From Sulfurovum sp. FS08-3 (GTDB lineage: Bacteria; Campylobacterota; Campylobacteria; Campylobacterales; Sulfurovaceae), in assembly GCA_000830175.1 (NCBI GenBank), contig JQIS01000009.1, forward strand, positions 136,994 to 200,993: a DNA stretch of 64,000 nucleotides, given 5' to 3'. Each line of letters opens with the position of its first letter. Within the stretch, counting starts at the first letter, position 1. Made by a program: the position numbers and the translations under genes. Below the pieces are notes generated by a model. It saw only the letters and a list, made by a program, of their open reading frames with translations, did no database searches and was not told the origin of the DNA. Below are positions 8,228-18,680 of the stretch, piece after piece.

Positions 8228-11200
8228 CTCTCACCATTCTTGATTCTGTATAGTACAGCCCATAATAACAACGTCCTTATAGGATTTGAAACTAACTACT
8301 CAATAACCTGAGGAGCGTAAGTGGAGAATAATAACAACGTCCTTATAGGATTTGAAACGATTTTTGGAAAGAACAACCATTCGATCTTGAAATCATAATA
8401 ACAACGTCCTTATAGGATTTGAAACACAGTAATTTTGTCATTGTGATTAAACACATACATAATAACAACGTCCTTATAGGATTTGAAACAAGTTATTCCT
8501 AACTGATTTTCGTAGAATTTTATATAATAACAACGTCCTTATAGGATTTGAAACTCTATTCTGTATTCTAATGTATTAATTAGTTTTGATAATAACAACG
8601 TCCTTATAGGATTTGAAACGTGTATCCGTAATCTCTCTTAGACTCACAAAGACTTTATAATAACAACGTCCTTATAGGATTTGAAACGGTATGTATCTGC
8701 TAGAATGTAGTCGCCGTTATCATAATAACAACGTCCTTATAGGATTTGAAACAGATGAGCTACGATTATATCAAAGAAAAAGCAAACGATAATAACAACG
8801 TCCTTATAGGATTTGAAACTAATAACTCATCAAACCCGAACTCAATAGCCTTGTATAATAACAACGTCCTTATAGGATTTGAAACTCATCTTCGCTCATG
8901 TAATGATAATAGGTTCAAGCTATAATAACAACGTCCTTATAGGATTTGAAACCCTTTGTTTTTTGATTTTGTTGCAATAACGCTTCCATAATAACAACGT
9001 CCTTATAGGATTTGAAACCCCATTTGGCTCTTGAATTTCTTTGAGTGGGTCTAATAATAACAACGTCCTTATAGGATTTGAAACAAAAATTAAGGCTACA
9101 GAATGAAAGAAAAACTATATAATAACAACGTCCTTATAGGATTTGAAACAGGATAGGTATTGGCAAAGACTTTTTGATGGTTTTATAATAACAACGTCCT
9201 TATAGGATTTGAAACTTTGCTTGATGAGGTGGAGTAATGACTAAGCTAAGATAATAACAACGTCCTTATAGGATTTGAAACCGGCATAATGATCCCTATA
9301 AAACACTGCACCAGCAATAATAACAACGTCCTTATAGGATTTGAAACGACCAGCGAAGAGAGCCAAAAGTAAAACACGAATATAATAACAACGTCCTTAT
9401 AGGATTTGAAACAAATGAAAAAATGGATCATGATAGTACTATCTACATAATAACAACGTCCTTATAGGATTTGAAACCGTCTATATTTTTTGCCCATTTG
9501 GCTCTTGTGTTTATAATAACAACGTCCTTATAGGATTTGAAACATACTGCTGCCATTATATCTCCTCATCTTTGAATTTTGATAATAACAACGTCCTTAT
9601 AGGATTTGAAACGAAAAGCAAGAAAGACCTAAACCCATGATTGTAGAGACATAATAACAACGTCCTTATAGGATTTGAAACCTTCTTTTTAGAAGCTTTT
9701 TTGCACTTTCTTCGGTATAATAACAACGTCCTTATAGGATTTGAAACCGGGTAAATATAAGCGTATTAGTTTAAATCCAGACATAATAACAACGTCCTTA
9801 TAGGATTTGAAACCTCTCTTGATTTTGCCGTTTCTAATCAAGAGATAAATAATAACAACGTCCTTATAGGATTTGAAACGCTCAAGTCTTGCCTTTTGCA
9901 ACAGGTCAATATATAATAACAACGTCCTTATAGGATTTGAAACGCAAATCCGTAACTTGCGTAATCCTGAACCCTCTTATAATAACAACGTCCTTATAGG
10001 ATTTGAAACTAAGATTTGCTACCCCTCCTAAGAGAGGTGGAGATAATAACAACGTCCTTATAGGATTTGAAACTTGGTATCATCAAATATTGTAAAATTC
10101 ACTTGAAAATAATAACAACGTCCTTATAGGATTTGAAACGTGCGGTTGAGTTCCAAAGCGTTCTAAAGCTACATATATAATAACAACGTCCTTATAGGAT
10201 TTGAAACAAATGGATAGTAGCCAAATGGTTACAGGTTTAGCCATAATAACAACGTCCTTATAGGATTTGAAACGCGAACTTTTGATAATTTTCAATGTTC
10301 ACCATGTCATAATAACAACGTCCTTATAGGATTTGAAACAGATTTTCATTTGCCAAATATTGCCCTTTTTGTATCATAATAACAACGTCCTTATAGGATT
10401 TGAAACAGGGTGCCAAAAACTCACGAAAGAGGAAGCAAAAGTATAATAACAACGTCCTTATAGGATTTGAAACGTGAGGGGACTCCCATATCCCCACCTT
10501 TTGAGACCATAATAACAACGTCCTTATAGGATTTGAAACCTACTGTTTGGCATTGGCTTCCTGTATGCAATTATAATAACAACGTCCTTATAGGATTTGA
10601 AACGTGTTCAATTTTGGAAACCGATATTTGAACTTATGGGATAATAACAACGTCCTTATAGGATTTGAAACTCGCCTCGGCTCTGTCGCCAAATCTGTCT
10701 AGCATATAATAACAACGTCCTTATAGGATTTGAAACGCCCCTTGTAGAGTGGCGTATGAGTGCATATCTTGATAATAACAACGTCCTTATAGGATTTGAA
10801 ACCCAAATATTGCCCTTTTTGTATCTTTTCAGAACATCTTATAATAACAACGTCCTTATAGGATTTGAAACTTAGCATTAGAATTTTTTTGACTCTTTTG
10901 GCTCTCATAATAACAACGTCCTTATAGGATTTGAAACAATGTCCTCTACGTCTTTGAATACTATATTACTTCATAATAACAACGTCCTTATAGGATTTGA
11001 AACCACCTTGTATAACTTCACCTTGTTGCTCTTTTGGATAATAACAACGTCCTTATAGGATTTGAAACCCATCGATGTATTTCATAATCCAAATAGTAAA
11101 AGATAATAACAACGTCCTTATAGGATTTGAAACCATATTGCTGGTATGGCTCTCTATTCATCATCAAATAATAACAACGTCCTTATAGGATTTGAAACCA

Positions 11201-12781
11201 AAAAAAGAAAACATGATGGTCAAAGAATACGAGATATAATAACAACGTCCTTATAGGATTTGAAACAAAACCCACCGTGTGAGCTTTATGAAACAAATTT
11301 ATAATAACAACGTCCTTATAGGATTTGAAACGCCGAGAATGAGAACATTTTTGGCTTCTTCATATATAATAACAACGTCCTTATAGGATTTGAAACTGGA
11401 CTCGCTTTTGATATTTCTTGCCACATTCGCACCATAATAACAACGTCCTTATAGGATTTGAAACGTTGATTTTGAATTTTTGATGTTTCGGTTCTAGATA
11501 ATAACAACGTCCTTATAGGATTTGAAACATTTTGTTGCCTTTGGAGTCGTGCCAATCCCCTGATAATAACAACGTCCTTATAGGATTTGAAACTGTGGAT
11601 TTGTATTTTCCCACACCAAGTTATTTTATAATAACAACGTCCTTATAGGATTTGAAACTGTATCTGCAAATAAAATTACCATCCAGTGAGTATATAATAA
11701 CAACGTCCTTATAGGATTTGAAACAACTTCTTGCATTTTGTACCCATATTCACACCTCATAATAACAACGTCCTTATAGGATTTGAAACGCAAATCCGTA
11801 ACTTGCGTAATCCTGAACCCTCTATAATAACAACGTCCTTATAGGATTTGAAACGACTTGCTTCTCTCTCTTTTGCTATTCTTGTTGGTATAATAACAAC
11901 GTCCTTATAGGATTTGAAACATCAAAAATATGCTACAATTAGGAGTCCAGAACTTATAATAACAACGTCCTTATAGGATTTGAAACTTGACTCACGGGAA
12001 AGATGGTTGCATTTGGCACTTTATAATAACAACGTCCTTATAGGATTTGAAACCACCGTATTCTCATTTTTTGGCAAAGGGTTTGACAAATAATAACAAC
12101 GTCCTTATAGGATTTGAAACATTGGTACTATTTTGTTCATACTATCTCCTCTAATATAATAACAACGTCCTTATAGGATTTGAAACGCAGGTCAAGTTTT
12201 GTCTTGTAAATTTCATCTATATTATAATAACAACGTCCTTATAGGATTTGAAACTGGTAATATCTTTGATAGGGTTTGCTATTGCAGAATAATAACAACG
12301 TCCTTATAGGATTTGAAACTTATAAATATAAATACATAAAACAATTTAAGGAGATAATAACAACGTCCTTATAGGATTTGAAACAGAACTACAGATAACT
12401 TTCAATTCCTTAGTGCTATATAATAACAACGTCCTTATAGGATTTGAAACTTTTGCATCGTTTGGAACGTTTTTTGTTTTTCTCATAATAACAACGTCCT
12501 TATAGGATTTGAAACCATCAAATTTGAACTTTGTGCCTGTCTTGATGGTATAATAACAACGTCCTTATAGGATTTGAAACGTTGGGTTAGGTCGGTGATT
12601 TGGTTGTTGTATAAATCATAATAACAACGTCCTTATAGGATTTGAAACCTTTGGTTTTGATTGCGGTTATCAAATTGTTTCTATATAATAACAACGTCCT
12701 TATAGGATTTGAAACTCAATCCACCGCTTTTTGATGGTTGCTCTAGCGACTATAATAACAACGTCCTTATAGGATTTGAAA

Positions 12782-12783
12782 CC
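12782..12783. other. Left breakpoint of the 48.2 kb inversion or misjoin
   Basis: The last CRISPR repeat ends at 12782 and flippase coding sequence starts at 12783 with no spacer or intervening base. The matching right breakpoint is at about 61007/61008. Confidence 0.85.
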
Positions 12784-13561
12784 CTTGTCCGAGAAGATAT
12801 CCTAAAGTATAAATCCCAACTGCACTATCTCCTATATAATATTTTAGAAAAAATCTATCTACATAAATAAATGCCACCCCTAAAAGCATAGATATCATGC
12901 TAGGAAGTGTTAACATAAAAGTTTCTTTTGCCATATCTTTATTAAATGTCATTTTTATTTTAAAGAGATTTTCCCTTGAAAACTCCTTAATGAGCGTAAA
13001 GATATTTAATATATACCCCAATCCTTGCCCACTCATACGACCAAATATTCCAAGATTTAATACTGATATAAGAAATACTGATGATGCATGATTTATTAAT
13101 GTTTGAAAAACAGTATGTTTAAGCACAGATGTTGATTTGTGTTCATTATAAAGTATTCTTGTAAGAAAACTAACATAAACAGCTCCTACACCCGTTATCA
13201 AAGTCACTATGTATATTATCTCACTATTAGGTGATATCCAGCTTGATATGGGTTTCATAAATATCAATCCCAATATCAAAACTACAACTGCAATAGCTGT
13301 GATAAACCAAAATATCGTACTAAGATATTCATCTCTTCTGGTTTCTCTATAGTCAAAATATAACCTTGTACTACCACTATCAAGATTAAGTGATACCAAA
13401 GATGTCACATACTTAAACATTATAAGATAAAGAGCCAATATACCAAATTCAGCTGGGTCAAATACCGAAGTATAGTATTTTGTCATAAAAAGTGTAGTGC
13501 CACTAGCTATGACCGAACCTGTTAGGTATTTTGGGGCATGCTTTAATATAATACTAAACAT
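12783..13561 (-). pseudogene. wzx: Wzx-type polysaccharide flippase, N-terminal 260 codons
   Basis: The gene starts at 13561 with MFSIILKHAPKYLTGS and codes for about seven or eight hydrophobic segments of a MATE/MOP-type lipid-linked oligosaccharide flippase. The homologous part ends 'GIYTLGYLLGQG' at 12783; the last codons (FQIL, stop) come from the final CRISPR repeat read backwards. A full flippase needs about 430-480 residues, so this half cannot be functional alone. The missing half is at 61008-61544 on the plus strand, and together they give about 438 residues. The start overlaps the preceding gene by 8 nt, so it was the next gene of the glycan operon. Confidence 0.93.
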
Positions 13562-14858
13562 CTATTGCTTTACTGTACATATCTTGATATTTTTTCGCAA
13601 AATCACTTTTGTATTTTAAATTTGGCCATCTGTTTTTAAAAATAGTTTTAGATAAAATTAATTTTAGAATCTGTCTCGCAGCTTGAAAATATATTTTAAT
13701 ACTAAATTTTATTTTTCTGTCTTCTTCATTAAAAACTTTAATTATTTCTTCTGCTGCTCTTTGATGATTTTTAGCATCATCATACTCTATAGTATCTTTT
13801 ATTATTTTTTTTCTTTCTTTTTCTAAATTTTCAAAAGCTTTTATAGTACAATTACTATAAAATTCATCAATTAATTTTTGTGCTTCTTCTGTGGTTTTCA
13901 CTATGGGAGAACCTTTATGAACATTCTCTCTAATAAAATCACTTCTTGTAGGGTTTATCAGAAATGTTTGCTTTCCAAGTAACCAAGCTTCCAGTGCAGT
14001 TGTTGTTTCATAACCTATCCATATATCAGATATATTGATCAGGTCACTTATCATATATTGATTATTTTGAAATCTATTTGATACAAAGACATTATTGTAG
14101 TGTTCTAAACAGTAAAATTCATTTTTTTCAAAATCAATAGTTCCAGGATGATATCTTAATATAAATAATATATCTTTGTTATATTCTATTAATTTTTTAT
14201 ATATTATTTGAAGTTTCACTAAATCGTTTCTATGCATATCAATTTGCTCTTGACTAAAAACATCAAGATAGTGTTTCTCATGTTGCTTAAAATAATCTCC
14301 ATACATATGATCAAAACTCCAAGCTGCAATACCTATAATCTTTTTAAACTTGAGCTGATTCTCATTTAGAAAGTCGTGTTTTGGCATAAAAGTCAAAAGT
14401 TTATACCTGTCAAATCCAGTAGCACCAGTAGTTGAAAGTTGGCTTTGCAAATCAGGATATCTGCTTAAAAAAATATTTTCACTTCTTTTGCTCCAAACTA
14501 ACATTTTATCAACATAAAATTTTTTATCTCTATTCCATCCCCATAGAAATTGTTCTAATTCCTCTTTTTTTACATTTCCTTCAGATATTAGTGTAACAAT
14601 TTTTATTCCAGACAGAAATGCAGTCTTAACAATTTCATTATTTACACCTGCCCCTTGAAAATTAGAGATTATAATCATTTTAGGTTTATGTTTTAAAATG
14701 TAATAATATCCATTAAAAATTGACACTGTTTGATATGTAACACTAAATCTTTTTTTTAAATATGTAAGCACCGGTAAAACAATATGTAAATCTCTATCAC
14801 TTTGAGGCCATTCCAAATTTAAAATATCTAATCTACTCAAATCTATCTCCAAATCCAT
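13554..14858 (-). CDS. Surface-carbohydrate biosynthesis protein, glycosyltransferase-like
   Basis: A 434-aa soluble protein. The N-terminus 'LDILNLEWPQSDRDLHIVLPV' and the central 'GIAAWSFDHMYGD' and 'ISDIWIGYETTTALEAWLLG' resemble the GT-B-like families annotated as surface carbohydrate biosynthesis or CDP-glycerol transferase-like proteins. In such folds the C-terminal segment before 'TTALEA' binds the nucleotide donor. It could use CMP-pseudaminic acid, given that it follows pseI, but that is inference. The start at 14858 overlaps pseI by 26 nt; a TTG at 14837 is an alternative. It overlaps wzx by 8 nt. Confidence 0.65.
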   Translation of the reverse strand: MDLEIDLSRLDILNLEWPQSDRDLHIVLPVLTYLKKRFSVTYQTVSIFNGYYYILKHKPKMIIISNFQGAGVNNEIVKTAFLSGIKIVTLISEGNVKKEELEQFLWGWNRDKKFYVDKMLVWSKRSENIFLSRYPDLQSQLSTTGATGFDRYKLLTFMPKHDFLNENQLKFKKIIGIAAWSFDHMYGDYFKQHEKHYLDVFSQEQIDMHRNDLVKLQIIYKKLIEYNKDILFILRYHPGTIDFEKNEFYCLEHYNNVFVSNRFQNNQYMISDLINISDIWIGYETTTALEAWLLGKQTFLINPTRSDFIRENVHKGSPIVKTTEEAQKLIDEFYSNCTIKAFENLEKERKKIIKDTIEYDDAKNHQRAAEEIIKVFNEEDRKIKFSIKIYFQAARQILKLILSKTIFKNRWPNLKYKSDFAKKYQDMYSKAIDV

Positions 14859-15855
14859 AATCTTCTTTAGCCACTTTACCTAGAATATCTTTCAAATACT
14901 TCGGATGCATCCCATATCCAGGTCTTACACTTCTGATATTTTCTTCTGTAAACACTTCACCTTTTTTAATATCTTGTGCCACATAAAGACTTCTACAAAA
15001 CCTTCTATTTTTCTTGATTTTTTCAGTCATAGTATAATCAACTTTTCCCATAAGTTTTTCAGTATCTCTAATAGCTTTTACCATATCTGCAAACTCTTTT
15101 TTATCCATAGAAAAATCAGCATCAGCACCACCTATAGATTTATCTAAAATAAAATGTTTTTCTATTACTTTTGCCCCAAGAGTGACCGCAACAATAGGGG
15201 CAGTACTTCCTAGTGTATGGTCTGAAAATCCAGCCATTACTCCAAATGTTTGTGCAAGATTTGGAATAGTTAAAAGATTTGCATCTTCAAGTGGTGCAGG
15301 ATAGCTACTTGTGCATTTCAAAAGTATTATCTCATTGTTTCCAACACTTTTGCAAATATTAACAGCATCTTGAATCTCATCGATAGTTGCTATTCCTGTA
15401 CTTATAATCATAGGTTTCATTTTACTAGCTGTATATCCGATAAGTTCATAGTCGGTTATCTCAAATGATGCGATTTTATAAGCTGATGGATTGAACTGTT
15501 CTAAAAAATCAACCGCACTCTTATCAAAAGGTGATGAAAAAATATCTATACCTATTTTTCTAGCATACTCAAATAACTCCTTATGCCATTCCCAAGGCAA
15601 GTAGGCTTCTTGATACAAATCATATAGTTTTCTATCATCCCAAAGTGTACCGCCTTTGATGATAAAATCATCTTTATCACAATTTAATGTTATTGTATCT
15701 GCCGTATATGTTTGGAGTTTAATAGCATTGGCACCAACTTCTTTGGCTGCATCTATTGTTTGCTTTGCTATCTCAATGCTTCCACCATGATTTGCACTAA
15801 GTTCTGCAATAATATATACACCATCTTTGTATAAATCAAAATTACCTATTTTCAT
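14833..15855 (-). CDS. pseI: Pseudaminic acid synthase PseI
   Basis: A 340-aa NeuB-family enzyme. It condenses phosphoenolpyruvate with 2,4-diacetamido-2,4,6-trideoxy-L-altrose to give pseudaminic acid. The N-terminal barrel starts 'GVYIIAELSANHGGS' and includes 'KLQTYTADTITL', 'IFSSPFD' and 'EKHFILDKSIGGADADFSM', typical for the PseI branch. The C-terminal 60 residues form the antifreeze-like SAF domain ('RSLYVAQDIKKGEVFTEENI'). The length is normal. The start overlaps pseH by 14 nt. All other Pse pathway genes are in the same operon. Confidence 0.93.
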   Translation of the reverse strand: MKIGNFDLYKDGVYIIAELSANHGGSIEIAKQTIDAAKEVGANAIKLQTYTADTITLNCDKDDFIIKGGTLWDDRKLYDLYQEAYLPWEWHKELFEYARKIGIDIFSSPFDKSAVDFLEQFNPSAYKIASFEITDYELIGYTASKMKPMIISTGIATIDEIQDAVNICKSVGNNEIILLKCTSSYPAPLEDANLLTIPNLAQTFGVMAGFSDHTLGSTAPIVAVTLGAKVIEKHFILDKSIGGADADFSMDKKEFADMVKAIRDTEKLMGKVDYTMTEKIKKNRRFCRSLYVAQDIKKGEVFTEENIRSVRPGYGMHPKYLKDILGKVAKEDYGFGDRFE

Positions 15856-16312
15856 TTTTTAACTCCACACATTGAACTTCCTTCTTAGATGCAACTTTTC
15901 TTTTTATTTCTGAAAAATTGTATTTCTTGTTTAAATTTATAACTTGACTATTATCATTAAAAACTTCTAAACCTAGAACTGGTATTTTTAATATTTTAAA
16001 TACATAATCAATTAAAATTTTTTCTAAAACTCTGCTAATTTCTGCTATTACTAAAAATTGATTTAGATAAAATTCAAATTTACATGAATCATTTGCAAAA
16101 TTACTAAAATCAACAACGCTCAAATATTTATCCTCATTTTTTAGAACAAAATAAAATTTATCATCTCTTATTTTAAAGGAATTTATAAAATTCAAATGAT
16201 TATGAAGTAAAATTTCATCTTGTGTGTGCGTCCATTTTTGTGTTTCTTGATTATTTCTCTGCCCTAACAACATTTCTTTTTTACAGATATTGAGTTGAAT
16301 AAAGTTTACCAT
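15842..16312 (-). CDS. pseH: PseH-like GNAT N-acetyltransferase
   Basis: A 156-aa protein with a GNAT outline: 'WTHTQDEILLHNHLNFI' near the N-terminus and 'GLEVFNDNSQVINLNKKYNFSE' near the C-terminus, the usual last helix/strand of acetyltransferases. PseH acetylates the 4-amino group of the UDP-sugar made by PseC. The assignment leans on its place between pseG and pseI as well as on this motif. Sequence conservation is weaker than for the other Pse enzymes. It ends inside the pseI start and begins 55 bp after the WbqC-like gene. Confidence 0.75.
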   Translation of the reverse strand: MVNFIQLNICKKEMLLGQRNNQETQKWTHTQDEILLHNHLNFINSFKIRDDKFYFVLKNEDKYLSVVDFSNFANDSCKFEFYLNQFLVIAEISRVLEKILIDYVFKILKIPVLGLEVFNDNSQVINLNKKYNFSEIKRKVASKKEVQCVELKNENR

Positions 16313-16367
16313 AGTATAATCTCTACAGCATTAAATATAACTTTTAAAAAGCATTAGTAAATAGTCA

Positions 16368-17090
16368 TCAAGAACGTACATATGATCTTCCACTTCTGAT
16401 AATTTCTAAACTTTTTTCAAATCCATTATTATACAATAAATCAAAAATACCAAGATACGGTACAAAAGTTGCACCTATTTGCTTATATATTGGATGTATA
16501 TAATTTTGATAATATACATCTATATTGCTTTGCACAAACTTTATAACATTTTCATCAAGATACTCTTTCGCTCCAATAGGAGAAATGTAAACATTTGCTT
16601 GCAAATATTTGCAACATTCTAGCACCAAATCACCCTTTGTTTGAGTGCATTCAATATTAGCTTCAGAAAGAATTAATATTTTTGTCTCAAGTCCAAACTT
16701 TAAAACTATTTGCTTAATAATATTAATATTATATTTACTTAAAGAATCCGTTTCATAGAAAACTAAATCTTGAATAAAATCATTGACTTGAACAAAATAA
16801 TCGCTCTTTTTATAATTTTGTTCTAAGGTTTTAGATAATTTTACTCTAAAATCAAATTTTCTATAATCCAACATAGCATCTTTAATTAGTAACTTGCTTT
16901 TTGTCACATTTTTTTGTATTGGAAGAGAAAATAAATGCTCCTTATCTTTAATTTTTATCTTATTTCTAGTCTGCCAACTTGCTTGATTTAGTTGCACCAC
17001 ATCAAGAAATACAAACAAGTCCACATAATCTATCAAATCAAAATAACCAATCCATGGATTAAATGTAGGTTGCATAAGTGCTATTCTCAA
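16368..17090 (-). CDS. WbqC-like family protein
   Basis: About 240 aa. The conserved start 'RIALMQPTFNPWIGYFDLI' and the later 'QLNQASWQTRNKIK' are signatures of the WbqC-like family found in O-antigen and glycan clusters. The biochemical role is unclear; a link to amino-sugar or acyl modification has been suggested. I choose the TTG at 17090, which overlaps the methyltransferase stop (TTGA) and puts the family's conserved first residues at the N-terminus; a TTG at 17105 is the other option. Confidence 0.85.
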   Translation of the reverse strand: MRIALMQPTFNPWIGYFDLIDYVDLFVFLDVVQLNQASWQTRNKIKIKDKEHLFSLPIQKNVTKSKLLIKDAMLDYRKFDFRVKLSKTLEQNYKKSDYFVQVNDFIQDLVFYETDSLSKYNINIIKQIVLKFGLETKILILSEANIECTQTKGDLVLECCKYLQANVYISPIGAKEYLDENVIKFVQSNIDVYYQNYIHPIYKQIGATFVPYLGIFDLLYNNGFEKSLEIIRSGRSYVRS

Positions 17091-17758
17091 TTTATTGTAC
17101 CCCAAATGACAATATCAGAATTTAAAATTATTTCTCCATTGTGTTCATTTTGATTATCCGAATGAAACACTTTATAATTATTCAAATTTAATTTATTAAT
17201 TAATATATTTAAAATTTCACTCTCTGTGTAAAATTCTATTTCAGCATTATTCTCTCCAGTAATACAATTCATTGGCAACTTGTATCTTTGTTTTGCTAGT
17301 TTTTCGCCAACACCATACCTATAGTCTTTGGTGCTTCTTACTCTGATATAAAATTCTATATTTGTTTTGATGATATTGTTTTTAATTACATCATCAAGAA
17401 AAATAATAAAATCCTCTTTACTTATATAATAAATAACAGACGGTAGCACAAAAATATCTGCATATATATCTTCATGATCTTTTACAAATTTTCGCATATC
17501 ATTGCAATAAAAATTAAAGTTATTCTTTTTATCAAATAAACTAAAATTAAAATTTGCATTTTCAATTAGCTTGCAGTCATAATCTACACCAATGACATTA
17601 TTATCATATGAATATGGCAACATTAAATTGCTACCATTCCCACACCCAAATTCTAAATATGTTAAGTTATTTCTTTCGTGCAGTTTTGCTTTGAAAAAAA
17701 ATTTAGTAAAATATTCATCTGGATATTTAAGACCTTTTATTTTTTTTATCATCTTCAC
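17087..17758 (-). CDS. SAM-dependent methyltransferase
   Basis: A 223-aa class I methyltransferase. Motif I is 'YLEFGCGNGSNLMLP' (residues about 35-49), followed by the acidic 'VIGVDYDCKLIENA' of motif II, and 'DIFVLPSVIYYISKEDF' near motif IV. Its substrate is unknown; a sugar or Pse-linked intermediate is likely from the setting between pseG and the WbqC gene. The start overlaps the pseG end by about 30 nt. A second ATG at 17752 is an equal alternative. Confidence 0.8.
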   Translation of the reverse strand: MKMIKKIKGLKYPDEYFTKFFFKAKLHERNNLTYLEFGCGNGSNLMLPYSYDNNVIGVDYDCKLIENANFNFSLFDKKNNFNFYCNDMRKFVKDHEDIYADIFVLPSVIYYISKEDFIIFLDDVIKNNIIKTNIEFYIRVRSTKDYRYGVGEKLAKQRYKLPMNCITGENNAEIEFYTESEILNILINKLNLNNYKVFHSDNQNEHNGEIILNSDIVIWGTIN

Positions 17759-18680
17759 TAACTCCTTTTTTATTTAATATTTCTATATTTTCTGCTTTTA
17801 TATAATTTTCAAATTCACATATTTGCCAACTCTCCAATATATTAAACTTCTTATTTTTTAAGAATTCTACCATATATCTTTGATTATCAGCAGTTTGTAT
17901 AGCAATAAATGGAATATCTAGATAAAAAAGCTCATTAAGTATTACACTAGGTGTTACAATGGCCAAATCACTATTGTGTAATAAATTAGCAATTTGATTT
18001 GAATTGATATGTAATCTTATCCAAGTTTTGCCACTACAATATTCAAGCAATTCTTTTAGATTTTGATTTGCACTTGTAGTAACTGCATTTACTAAAATAT
18101 TATTACGATAGTTAGACAATACATTAAGTATTTTAGGATTTACATTAGATGAGTCTGTTCCACCCATAGCAACAAAAATAGTAAATTTTTGATTTTTCTG
18201 TTTAGTTTTTTCTTTTTCTAAATAAAACTCGTCTCGAAGTAATGTATATTTACTTCCACATCTTAGTTCACAATCTTGTGGCACAAGTTTTTTATACTTA
18301 GTTTCCTCACCATAGATATTATGATTTAAAAGTATGTCACAATGATGTCTTTCATATGTATCATCAAGTACCATAATTTTGAGTGTTGGATTTTTTATTT
18401 TTAATTGTTCTTCAAAATTATAGTCTATACCATAATGATCGATAACTATCATATCGATATATAGCTTTTTGATTAGTTTATCAAGTTCATCTAAACTATT
18501 TGATTTCAATATCTCTATATGATACCCAGCTTCATCTATTTTGTGATTTATATTGCCTTCAAGATTCTGTGTAGCAAATGTGATATTTGCCTCTGGATAT
18601 TGTTTCGCTAGTACCAAATCCCTCATAATATGCCCAGTACCGATGGTTGATGAAGAATCTGCTCTAATCAAAATATTCAT
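17727..18680 (-). CDS. pseG: PseG, UDP-2,4-diacetamido-2,4,6-trideoxy-altrose hydrolase
   Basis: About 317 aa. PseG removes UDP to release the sugar used by PseI. The N-terminus 'RADSSSTIGTGHIMRDL' carries the family's GxGHxxR pattern with the catalytic His. 'VAMGGTDSSNVNP' and 'LAIVTPSVILNELFYLDIP' mark the C-terminal nucleotide-binding half of this GT-B-like fold. The ATG at 18680 overlaps the pseF stop (TGATG), so I prefer it to the GTG at 18683. Complete, with normal length apart from a charged tail overlapping the next gene. Confidence 0.9.
   Translation of the reverse strand: MNILIRADSSSTIGTGHIMRDLVLAKQYPEANITFATQNLEGNINHKIDEAGYHIEILKSNSLDELDKLIKKLYIDMIVIDHYGIDYNFEEQLKIKNPTLKIMVLDDTYERHHCDILLNHNIYGEETKYKKLVPQDCELRCGSKYTLLRDEFYLEKEKTKQKNQKFTIFVAMGGTDSSNVNPKILNVLSNYRNNILVNAVTTSANQNLKELLEYCSGKTWIRLHINSNQIANLLHNSDLAIVTPSVILNELFYLDIPFIAIQTADNQRYMVEFLKNKKFNILESWQICEFENYIKAENIEILNKKGVSEDDKKNKRS

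Larger units (their letters stand above)
5494..12782 (+). CRISPR. CRISPR array, 111 repeats of 31 bp, 110 spacers
   Basis: The repeat starts ATAATAACAACG and ends TCCTTATAGGATTTGAAAC. Counting start positions by eye gave 111 copies with a period of 63-70 bp and spacers mostly 33-39 nt. The 3' end GGATTTGAAAC supplies the usual 8-nt 5' handle of type III/I crRNAs, so the plus strand is the crRNA strand and the leader is at 5352-5493. Known variants: repeat 14 (6354-6384) has one base change, and repeat 42 (8199-8227) lacks 2 nt. The last repeat (12752-12782) is perfect rather than decayed and is followed directly by a truncated flippase gene. The many short minus-strand ORFs here with 'FKSYKDVVII' are translations of the repeat. 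Confidence 0.99.

Noticed and set aside
5579-11555. Many minus-strand ORFs of 60-113 aa containing FKSYKDVVII or VSNPIRTLLL
   Set aside because: They are translations of the CRISPR repeat in different frames; spacer parts show no shared protein signal.
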